64,000 bases of DNA, from NCBI GenBank assembly GCA_900319235.1, contig ONNR01000001.1, positions 232,577 through 296,576 on the forward strand, read 5' to 3'. Shown piece by piece: positions 52,423-59,540 of this stretch (its first letter is position 1; every line of letters starts with the position of its first letter). The notes below the pieces were generated by a model, which worked only from the letters and a program-made list of their open reading frames with translations, did not search any database and had not been told where the DNA came from. Origin of the DNA: an uncultured Prevotellaceae bacterium (GTDB taxonomy: Bacteria > Bacteroidota > Bacteroidia > Bacteroidales > UBA3663). A program made the position numbers and the translations under genes.

Positions 52423-53922
52423 TTATTTTGGAATGACAAAAGGATTGACACTTGGTGTCGGCGATTTTTCCGGTTCTCCGAAATAGGATGCTTCCACATC
52501 ATTTTCGTCGAGCTTGAACACCATAAAGCCGGGATTCTCGGTGGTGCAAGGTGCCCATTCGCCACCATCAGGACCATTGGGGTCGCTGTATTTTGCAAAG
52601 TTTGTCCAAGCGGTCAGCATCTTCTCCGAAAGGTCCCAGTCACCTTTTGCCCAAGGACGCCAGCAATGCTTCATCGACTTGAACACAAACCAAAGGTCCG
52701 ATGAGTGGAAGGCACCCTTCAGACGTACGGTAACTTCAGGATGTGAACCATCGTCGGGCAATGGACGTGCAAATTCGTAAGCCCAAGCCTTGCCTCCCTT
52801 GCTTTGGCGAACCTTGCAGAACTCTGCTATACCACCACTCATGTCGCCCATGTCGTTGAGGGTGTAGCCAATCATATAGGGAACGTCGGCCAGAGTGCCT
52901 TCGTGGGTGGCGTCGTCAAAACTCTTTGCGCTCACATAACCGTCAATCAATGGCATCAACCTTACGAATGTAGGGTTGCCGGTAGCTTGTCCATAGATGT
53001 TGGGTAAGGCGAAGACGGTTTCGGTTGATGCAGCACGCATCTTCTCGAGGTCGGTCAGGCCTGCCCAATCGAAAATCTTCTTCGACAAGGCAGCTGCTTC
53101 CTCGGGTGTGCCTCCGGTATATCTGCCAGGTATCACGCCATTGCCGTTGGGATTGGGGATGGTGATACCACCAGCACTCATGATGACTGCCTTGTGGAAC
53201 AAACCGCGTGCCAAAGGTGATTCGCTCAGGGTGCGAACGCTGCCGCCACCTGCACTTTGTCCGAAGATGGTCACATTGTCGGGGTCACCACCAAACTGTG
53301 CGATGTTCTTCTTGATCCATTTCAGCGCCTCGATTTGGTCGAGGATGCCGTAGTTGCCCGAAACGTGATTGGGACTTTCCTCCACGAGGGCAGGATGATT
53401 GAGGAAGCCGAAGATGCCCAGACGATAATTGCACGAAACGAGCACCACGCCCTTGGCACCCCATTCCTGGCCATCGAATTCGGGTTCAGAACCCCAACCT
53501 TCACGATAGCCGCCGCCATGAATCCATAGGGCAACTGGCAGCTTCTTGTCAACCTGGCCAGGAGCCTTTGTCCAAACATTCACATAAAGGCAATCCTCGC
53601 TGAAAGGAGCCTCGTCGCCATATCCCCATTCGGTGTAGTAACCGCCGGGATACTGAATGGCTTGATAACTTGGATGTCCGAAGGTGTCACAAATCTTCAC
53701 GCCCTTCCACGGCACAACGGGTTGTGGAGCTTTCCAACGGTTCTCCTTGATGGGAGGTGCAGCGTAAGGAATGCCTCGATAGACATACACATCGGGATGA
53801 TCGTCAGCCAAAACGCCTTGAATCTGACCGCCTTCGATAGTTAACACGGGATTCTCTTTTTCAGCAGTACTACATGCCGAAAAAGCCAACACAAACAGAA
53901 ATGACCAAAACAAATGTTTCAT
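52423..53922 (-). CDS. Carboxylesterase-type B lipoprotein
   Basis: A 499-residue alpha/beta hydrolase with lipoprotein signal (MKHLFWSFLFVLAFSACSTAE); the first ATG at 53940 would add six residues before it and is less likely. The oxyanion hole is LWIHGGGYREGWG, the nucleophile Ser in TIFGQSAGGGSVRTL, and SEDCLYVNVWTKAP is the type-B esterase signature. It acts outside the cytoplasm. It lies inside the B12 operon, three bases before btuF. Whether it acts on a corrinoid ester or is a passenger is unknown. Confidence 0.85.
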   Translation of the reverse strand: MKHLFWSFLFVLAFSACSTAEKENPVLTIEGGQIQGVLADDHPDVYVYRGIPYAAPPIKENRWKAPQPVVPWKGVKICDTFGHPSYQAIQYPGGYYTEWGYGDEAPFSEDCLYVNVWTKAPGQVDKKLPVALWIHGGGYREGWGSEPEFDGQEWGAKGVVLVSCNYRLGIFGFLNHPALVEESPNHVSGNYGILDQIEALKWIKKNIAQFGGDPDNVTIFGQSAGGGSVRTLSESPLARGLFHKAVIMSAGGITIPNPNGNGVIPGRYTGGTPEEAAALSKKIFDWAGLTDLEKMRAASTETVFALPNIYGQATGNPTFVRLMPLIDGYVSAKSFDDATHEGTLADVPYMIGYTLNDMGDMSGGIAEFCKVRQSKGGKAWAYEFARPLPDDGSHPEVTVRLKGAFHSSDLWFVFKSMKHCWRPWAKGDWDLSEKMLTAWTNFAKYSDPNGPDGGEWAPCTTENPGFMVFKLDENDVEASYFGEPEKSPTPSVNPFVIPK

Positions 53923-53933
53923 AATGGTTTGTT

Positions 53934-53980
53934 TTAACAATAGTAATAAGGTAATGTATTAATTTTTTGACTATTGTTAA
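53934..53980. repeat. 11-bp inverted repeat upstream of the esterase gene
   Basis: TTAACAATAGT (53934-53944) and ACTATTGTTAA (53970-53980) are perfect inverted copies, 25 bp apart. It resembles the TATAGTNACTATA palindromes in the other gaps of this operon. Confidence 0.55.
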
Positions 53981-54022
53981 TCAGAATGGTTTAAGTTCTG
54001 TCGGTGTTTTTATTAAAAAACA

Positions 54023-54847
54023 TCAACGATTACGAACCATTATCACTTTGCCATTGCGAATCATGAAGCCTTGACCTTCCGTGACACGTTGACCCTGCAG
54101 GTTGTAGGTGGCTGCTGAAACCTCTTTGTTGTTTACCAAATTGACATTATCAATAGTCAGTGGCTCATTGAAGTTATCCAGGCAGAAGTAGGCAGGAGTG
54201 TTCATGCCCCATTCGCCATTATCGCTGCTCGAAAGGCTGAATAATACACGATCGACGGTTCCAATTCCCGAAAGGTCAAAGATTCCCCAATCATCGGCAA
54301 TCTGACCGTTTTGTGCCAGGTAATACTCTGCCGTACCTACCCTTACCTCATCAAGAAAACCGGTGGCGGTGATGAGGAACCAGTCTTCCTCGCCAAACTT
54401 CTTGGCATAAGCGTCGCCTTCTTTCATCGAGGTATATGCATAGGCAGAATTGGTTACAAAGCAGGCTTGGGGTTCGAACGAAGCTCTGTCTTTACGAGCT
54501 ACTGTTGGCAGAATCTTAGCGTAGGAATTGTAATAAACCACGGCAAATGTTTTGCTGTCATTCGCACCATGTCCGACACAGCTGTTGTATTGGTCATCCA
54601 ACGAAGCATAGGTCGTTGCTGTCATCGTGGAGTAGGCAAAGCCATCCCACGAAGTGCCATACTCACCCCAATCGGCGAAATTATTGGTGAATGTGAAATC
54701 TCCACTCGTGAATGAACCCGAGCCATCTGCGCCATTCCAGAAACTTTCGGCAGCAAGTCCAAGGTCTTCGAAATCGGCAACACTCTGTGCAAAACTCGTT
54801 GTGCTGACCATTGCAGCACAAAGCAAACTGATGTAAATCTTTTTCAT
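54023..54847 (-). CDS. DUF4465-family secreted surface protein in the B12 locus
   Basis: A 274-residue protein with signal peptide (MKKIYISLLCAAMVSTTSFAQ). ADFEDLGLAAESFWNGADGSGSF and DWGEYGTSWDGFAYSTM are the DUF4465 hallmarks, as is FCLDNFNE. The last 30 residues (YNLQGQRVTEGQGFMIRNGKVIMVR) form a short C-terminal sorting tail of the type IX secretion kind, so it probably ends up on the cell surface. DUF4465 genes are common in Bacteroidetes B12 loci; a corrinoid-binding role such as BtuH is possible but not shown here. Confidence 0.78.
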   Translation of the reverse strand: MKKIYISLLCAAMVSTTSFAQSVADFEDLGLAAESFWNGADGSGSFTSGDFTFTNNFADWGEYGTSWDGFAYSTMTATTYASLDDQYNSCVGHGANDSKTFAVVYYNSYAKILPTVARKDRASFEPQACFVTNSAYAYTSMKEGDAYAKKFGEEDWFLITATGFLDEVRVGTAEYYLAQNGQIADDWGIFDLSGIGTVDRVLFSLSSSDNGEWGMNTPAYFCLDNFNEPLTIDNVNLVNNKEVSAATYNLQGQRVTEGQGFMIRNGKVIMVRNR

Positions 54848-54869
54848 TGTTTTTGGGTTTTAAGTTGTT

Positions 54870-54918
54870 AATAGTGACTATAATGTTTATAGTAACTATA
54901 GTGAATATAGTGACTATA
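54870..54918. repeat. Three 18-bp repeats with TATAGTNACTATA palindromes
   Basis: Palindromes ATAGTGACTATA, TATAGTAACTATA and TATAGTGACTATA begin at 54870, 54888 and 54906, exactly 18 bp apart, in the gap between the DUF4465 gene and the next surface-protein gene. The same element recurs at 55933-55963. Confidence 0.85.
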
Positions 54919-54926
54919 GATTATTA

Positions 54927-55919
54927 TTATCTTCTTAGAATGAGTTCGTTTCCTTGGATGACAAAACCTTGTTGTGCGGGTCTTGTTCTTCGCCCAAGGA
55001 GGTCGAATGAAGAATGAATCTCCTTTCGGGGCAGCGAGATTGTTTCGATGCCGGCAGGAAGTTCTGCATTCGGGTGAAGGTCTTCCGCGCCCGAAATTTC
55101 GGTCGATGTTTCGCCTATCCATCCGCAATCCTGATGAAGGGCGGTATATACTCTGACAAAATCGACATATTTCAATTTGACGGCCTCTCTCGACAAAGGT
55201 TCCACAGCCCAATCGATATTGAATGAGCAACCCAAAGTGTCGGTATTGGGCAGATTGTCGGCATAGCCAAAGCGATAGGGTTCGAGCACCCAATAACTGC
55301 CATTCCCACTGGTATCCGTGGCATTGTTCGGTAGCAAAGTGCCTTTGAAAGTGAGCGGCGATTCTATCCATGCAGGGAAATAATCCTGCTGATGGAAGGG
55401 ATTGCGATTGATGAAGCCTGCGTTGCCTAGGTTGTTCGACCACGCCACATCGAGCGAATCGCCTAACCTCGTATATTCCAGTTCGTAGTCATAACGCACA
55501 CCGAAGTCATCTTCGTCGGCACTTCCACTCAATTCGTACCAAGTGTCATCGGGCAAACCGTTGCCATTTGCGTCTTGACTCACCATCACGATACCGGCTT
55601 CAGCATTTCCCGTATGAGCATTGCCTTTGATGTAGAGGTCCATCGTGCCTTCGACATTCACCACGGGATGGTCAAAATGGAAGGTGATGTATCCTCCCCA
55701 AGCGCCTAAACATACCGTCTTTCCTGCGTCGTTGGCGAGATATTCGGTGCATTTTTGCGCCATGGATTCGGCATTGTCGCCCTCTACATATTCGGGCATC
55801 GTGTTGATGAATTGCCCTGGGGCGGGGACATACTCATCTACAGCCAATATGTAGGGGTTGTTTTGAGCCAAAGACGATAGGGCAAGGGCTGCGAAAACTA
55901 TAAACAATAATCTTTTCAT
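54927..55919 (-). CDS. Secreted surface protein in the B12 locus
   Basis: A 330-residue protein with signal peptide (MKRLLFIVFAALALSSLAQ). Motifs such as TVCLGAWGGYITFHFDHPV, VMVSQDANGNGLPDDTWYELSGS and GFGYADNLPNT-like residues mark a Bacteroidetes cell-surface family often found next to B12 receptors. The end (FDLLGRRTRPAQQGFVIQGNELILRR) is a C-terminal sorting tail like that of its neighbour. It is probably displayed outside and may bind corrinoids, but no binding residues can be named from sequence alone. Confidence 0.72.
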   Translation of the reverse strand: MKRLLFIVFAALALSSLAQNNPYILAVDEYVPAPGQFINTMPEYVEGDNAESMAQKCTEYLANDAGKTVCLGAWGGYITFHFDHPVVNVEGTMDLYIKGNAHTGNAEAGIVMVSQDANGNGLPDDTWYELSGSADEDDFGVRYDYELEYTRLGDSLDVAWSNNLGNAGFINRNPFHQQDYFPAWIESPLTFKGTLLPNNATDTSGNGSYWVLEPYRFGYADNLPNTDTLGCSFNIDWAVEPLSREAVKLKYVDFVRVYTALHQDCGWIGETSTEISGAEDLHPNAELPAGIETISLPRKEIHSSFDLLGRRTRPAQQGFVIQGNELILRR

Positions 55920-55932
55920 TCTATTTGATTTT

Positions 55933-55963
55933 TATAGTGACTATAGTAATTATTGTAACTATA
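55933..55963. repeat. Two 18-bp repeats with TATAGTNACTATA-type palindromes
   Basis: TATAGTGACTATA at 55933-55945 and TATTGTAACTATA at 55951-55963, 18 bp apart, in the gap between the BtuG-like gene and the next gene. Confidence 0.8.
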
Positions 55964-55977
55964 GGAAATTTGTCATT

Positions 55978-57123
55978 TTATTTGCTTTTCAGGAACACTC
56001 CTCGCGAAGGGATATCCCCCGTCGAAACTCGCCAAAGGAAATGGCCGTCGGCATCGAAATGGAGCAGTTCTCCGCTCGAAACGTAGTTCTTTGCATCCAA
56101 AATGTAGAAGTCTCGATCATGGGGATTCACGATGATTCCGTAGGGCAGGGTGATATTCTTTATCTCGGGTGCTTCAAAAGTAACTGCAACGCTGCAACGC
56201 TGCAACGCAACATCAACAATGCCAAAGTCCTTCTTGTAACCTCCATCGACATAGCTGAATGTTGTTCCGATATAGTAGAGCGAATCGCCGACAATTGTCA
56301 TCGAGCTGATGGGAACCTCCAATCTTGCCACGACCTTATCGTCCTTGAGGCAATAGAGAGCGGGCGCGACGTCGAAGTAGTTGCCTCGTGTCGTAACCCA
56401 GAGCTGTCCATGCGAATCGGCAAGCAAACGATGCAGATTGACATCCACCTCAATTTCCTTGATGACCTGAAATGTAGCAAGATCAATGACCATGATGCGA
56501 TTGTCGTAAAGTGGTACGCGATATCCGCCACTGTTCGCCACATAGAGTTTTCCATCGACGATGGCCATTTCTTCGGGTTGATAGCCAACGACCACCGAGT
56601 CGACCTTCTGCATTGTCAATGTATCGACCTTATATACACGTCCCAAGGGACAATTCTCGGCAACTTGCACGGGTCCTGCATAACTGCTCACATAGGCGAA
56701 TCCTCCATCGAAAGCTAGGTAGCGGCAGTTGTCGATATTGACTTGTCCAAGGCGACGCGTCGAACGTGCTTCACACACTTCCACTTTGTTCGAACAATTC
56801 ACCACTATCCAAAGTTTCGAACCATAAATGCCGATATCATTTCCCACATCGCCGAGTTCCTTGACGGTAGAAGGGTTGCGCTCGGCGTAGATGTTCCGAT
56901 AATAGTGAATGGTCGAATCCGTGCCACTGAGGTCGAGGTAATCCAAGGTGCAGCGATTGGATCCCATATTCCCTTCGTTGAGGATGTAAAGGCCGTCGAA
57001 ATGTGTTTCCTCCACAGAAGGGACACCCGTGTCTTCGTCAGTCATATACGTGACATATTCATCCTCGCGGCACGAGAACAGACACAAAGGCAGGAGCCAA
57101 AGCAATAGTTTCAGAATTCGCAT
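55978..57123 (-). CDS. btuG: BtuG-like beta-propeller lipoprotein (DUF5074/YncE type)
   Basis: A 381-residue lipoprotein (MRILKLLLWLLPLCLFSCRED). The mature chain has repeated propeller strands (DGLYILNEGNMGSNRCTLDYLDL, NDIGIYGSKLWIVVN, PEEMAIVDGKLYVANSGG, VNLHRLLADSHGQLWVTTRG). This is the layout of BtuG, the surface lipoprotein that captures B12 with very high affinity and caps BtuB in Bacteroides. Its start overlaps the btuB end by 13 bases, so the two are made together. Assignment to BtuG rests on family and context. Confidence 0.82.
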   Translation of the reverse strand: MRILKLLLWLLPLCLFSCREDEYVTYMTDEDTGVPSVEETHFDGLYILNEGNMGSNRCTLDYLDLSGTDSTIHYYRNIYAERNPSTVKELGDVGNDIGIYGSKLWIVVNCSNKVEVCEARSTRRLGQVNIDNCRYLAFDGGFAYVSSYAGPVQVAENCPLGRVYKVDTLTMQKVDSVVVGYQPEEMAIVDGKLYVANSGGYRVPLYDNRIMVIDLATFQVIKEIEVDVNLHRLLADSHGQLWVTTRGNYFDVAPALYCLKDDKVVARLEVPISSMTIVGDSLYYIGTTFSYVDGGYKKDFGIVDVALQRCSVAVTFEAPEIKNITLPYGIIVNPHDRDFYILDAKNYVSSGELLHFDADGHFLWRVSTGDIPSRGVFLKSK

Positions 57124-59144
57124 TGGATAGTCACGTTAAAGTTTCTCCCGGGCATGGGGTAGTTGATGATCACGTCGTATTGTTGGTCGAAGAGGTTGTT
57201 GACTTCCAAGGTCGCCTTGCATATCGTGCGGTCGAAAGTATGCCTCCACGAAAGGTGAATATCGCTGGTGTACCAAGGCTCTACGTGGTTGTAAAGGATG
57301 TTCTCTTGCTGGCAATATCGCTCGCCGGTATAGACGAAGTTGTAGGCAAGGTCCCAAGCCTTGTAATCAGCCATCAGCGTTGCCGAGCCGCTGTGCCAAG
57401 GGGTATAGGGTATCTGGTCGCCGTAATATGAAGTCGTCTTGTCGGTCACGTCACGCGCTCTTTGGTAGGTGTATTGCAGCCTTGACGAAAGACGCAGGTT
57501 TTTCATTACCCTCCACGATTCTTGCGCTTGCACATCTATGCCGTCAATGTGCACACGTCCTAGGTTGAGCATCGTCCATCGGAACTGCTGCCCCTTTGGG
57601 TATGCCACGATCTTGTCGTGCACAGAGTTGTGATAGATGTGAGCTTCCAGGCTTCCGGTCAGGGCTTCGTTGCCGTTAAAGCCAAGCTTGGCTTTACCAA
57701 AAACACGAACGCCGAGATCATACTGGATGGCGGATTCTGGCCGAAGGAATGCGTTGCCGATATTGGTGTAATAGAGGTCGTTGAAGGTGGGCATCCGGTA
57801 GCTTTTCTTGATGAAACCGGATAGCTGCACGTAGTCGAATGGGCGATAGCTGGCGAAGAGGGCAGGGGTCCAGCTGTTGATTGATTGCTTTTGCAAACCT
57901 GATTGCGTTTTATCCAAATACTGCGAAAAGACAATGCTTCCCTGCAACTGCACCTTGTTCAAATCCATCGCTGTGGCCAAGGAACTGAGTATTGACCATC
58001 GTGTCGGATGAACGAAGAGCGGCATATCGGCATCGAGATAATTCCACCGCATATCATCGCTCAAGGATACGCTCCACCAAGGCGCAATTTCAAAGACATT
58101 CACAAGGCTCAGATACACCTCTTGCTGACGATAGGTGTTATCTACCATCATTTGCGTCGTATCCTTATTTAAATAATGTGTGCGGTAATTGGCATATTTT
58201 GCCATGGCACGCAGCGTGTAAATCGGATTCACATCCTTCTGCCACGTACCTTGCACGAAAGTGTTGTCATCGCTCTGTCGTTCTCCACGTCGCCACACGT
58301 TGTTGACAATGGCGCCCGGTATGCCGCGACTCGAATGGTAGGTATAGGCCTTTGCCTGCCAATGTCCGTTCACAATGTTTCCATAGAGGTTCACTTCTAC
58401 TCGAAGCGCCTGCACATCACCATTCTGCCGCGTTGCCGTTGTGTCGTAGGCGATGCTACCATCGTGGTTGCGTCGACGATATCGGAAGGCGTATTTTCCA
58501 TTGGTCGAAAGGCATTCGGCGTTCGCCGACAAGAGTAGGTTTTTGTTTATATTCGACTCAAATAACGCCGAAAGTCTTAAAAGATTCGAAGAACCTGATT
58601 GTATCTTGGTTTTCAGATAATGACATTTCGTCGCCTTGTTGCCACGTTCACTCTTTGACCTTTTGCCCAGATGACTCGTCGTCTTGATATATACGCTGCC
58701 GGCATTCGCAAAGTCGGAAGCCGTCTGCATTATCGCTGAGCGCTGCCCTTGATAGACGCTCACTTCCTCGATGTTGTCCAAAGAGAACTGGCCAAGATCA
58801 ATCACCCCATTCTGTGCATTTCCCAATTCGATTCCATCATAGTAAATTCCTACGTGTTGCGAACCCAGAGATCGCAGATTCACCGTCTTCAAACCGCCTA
58901 TTCCTCCATAATCCTTCAGTTGTACGCCGCTCATAAATCGCAAGGCATCGGCCACCGTGTGGGCATTCACTTTCTCCAGATCCTCGCCCTTCAAGGTTTG
59001 TGGCGTTATCGTCTCGTGGTATCTGATTTTGCTGCGAACGGTCACGTTGTCAATCACGCGCACCGAATCCTGGGCAATGGCAGTAATCCATTGTCCAACG
59101 CTGCCCAAAAATATGAGCAGGACGATACGCATCAGATGTCTCAT
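57111..59144 (-). CDS. btuB: TonB-dependent cobalamin receptor
   Basis: A 677-residue outer-membrane barrel with signal peptide (ending near AIAQ, residue 25). The plug has VIDNVTVRSKIRYHETITPQTLKGEDLEKVNAHTVADALRFMSGVQLKDYGG and VNLRSLGSQHVGIYYDGI. The barrel ends in RNFNVTIQCEF with terminal Phe. The upstream cobalamin riboswitch shows that the ligand is a corrinoid. It is first in the B12 operon and overlaps the BtuG-like gene. Confidence 0.93.
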   Translation of the reverse strand: MRHLMRIVLLIFLGSVGQWITAIAQDSVRVIDNVTVRSKIRYHETITPQTLKGEDLEKVNAHTVADALRFMSGVQLKDYGGIGGLKTVNLRSLGSQHVGIYYDGIELGNAQNGVIDLGQFSLDNIEEVSVYQGQRSAIMQTASDFANAGSVYIKTTSHLGKRSKSERGNKATKCHYLKTKIQSGSSNLLRLSALFESNINKNLLLSANAECLSTNGKYAFRYRRRNHDGSIAYDTTATRQNGDVQALRVEVNLYGNIVNGHWQAKAYTYHSSRGIPGAIVNNVWRRGERQSDDNTFVQGTWQKDVNPIYTLRAMAKYANYRTHYLNKDTTQMMVDNTYRQQEVYLSLVNVFEIAPWWSVSLSDDMRWNYLDADMPLFVHPTRWSILSSLATAMDLNKVQLQGSIVFSQYLDKTQSGLQKQSINSWTPALFASYRPFDYVQLSGFIKKSYRMPTFNDLYYTNIGNAFLRPESAIQYDLGVRVFGKAKLGFNGNEALTGSLEAHIYHNSVHDKIVAYPKGQQFRWTMLNLGRVHIDGIDVQAQESWRVMKNLRLSSRLQYTYQRARDVTDKTTSYYGDQIPYTPWHSGSATLMADYKAWDLAYNFVYTGERYCQQENILYNHVEPWYTSDIHLSWRHTFDRTICKATLEVNNLFDQQYDVIINYPMPGRNFNVTIQCEF

Positions 59145-59239
59145 TCTTTTTGCGTTAACTGAACATTCGCCCTCCTGTCGATCGCAGGATATTCCAAGCC
59201 AGAGGCTTGGGGTTCGGAAAAGGTTCGAGAACCTGGGCA

Positions 59240-59420
59240 GTCGTCAGCAGGTCTTCTGACTCGTCATCCCCTTGGGCAGTCTTCCCGTCTGTTAACATGG
59301 ACAGTGACATACCGAGGCCCGTGGGTTAGTGATGACATACAGCAGCGGGACTGTTCCGGATTCACACCGGATTCCCTTTCAATCCGCAGGGGTCAAGCTG
59401 CAGAACTGACGGCGTAGTAT
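59240..59420 (-). ncRNA. Cobalamin riboswitch
   Basis: Read on the minus strand, the leader shows the conserved order: GGGAATCCGGTGTGAATCC, then AACAGTCCCGCTGCTGT, a GTCACTG box (usual GCCACTG), GGGAAGACTGCCC and AGTCAGAAGACCTGC. These are the core blocks of the adenosyl/methylcobalamin aptamer. It lies about 95 bp before the btuB start and just after the promoter, so high B12 would shut off the operon. Exact ends are estimates. Confidence 0.95.
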
Positions 59421-59439
59421 TGTTTCTTCTAATTGTGTG

Positions 59440-59470
59440 CAAAGATACACGAAAAAGAAAAAATAACAAA
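59440..59470 (-). promoter_or_regulatory. Promoter of the B12 uptake operon
   Basis: On the minus strand TTTG (59470-59467) and TATCTTTG (59447-59440), spaced 19 bp. The start site would fall just before the riboswitch. Confidence 0.75.
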
Positions 59471-59474
59471 ATAA

Positions 59475-59517
59475 AAAAATAAAAAAGAATCGCACGAGGC
59501 GTTGACCCCGTGCGATT
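59475..59517 (-). terminator. Terminator of the large secreted-protein gene
   Basis: AATCGCACGAGG and CCCCGTGCGATT form a stem with one mismatch; the minus-strand tail is T-rich. It lies 24 bp after the stop codon. Confidence 0.8.
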
Positions 59518-59540
59518 GCTATAAAGAAGTTGCAAATTTA

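Larger units (their letters stand above)
59145..59540. other. Gap holding riboswitch, promoter and terminator
   Basis: No gene is seen. From left to right it holds the btuB leader, the cobalamin riboswitch, the promoter (59440-59470) and the terminator of the large secreted protein. Confidence 0.85.

Noticed and set aside
56186..56215. Phase-variable short repeat in the BtuG-like gene
   Set aside because: The gcaacgct-type repeat has only about three copies, too few to suggest slippage.
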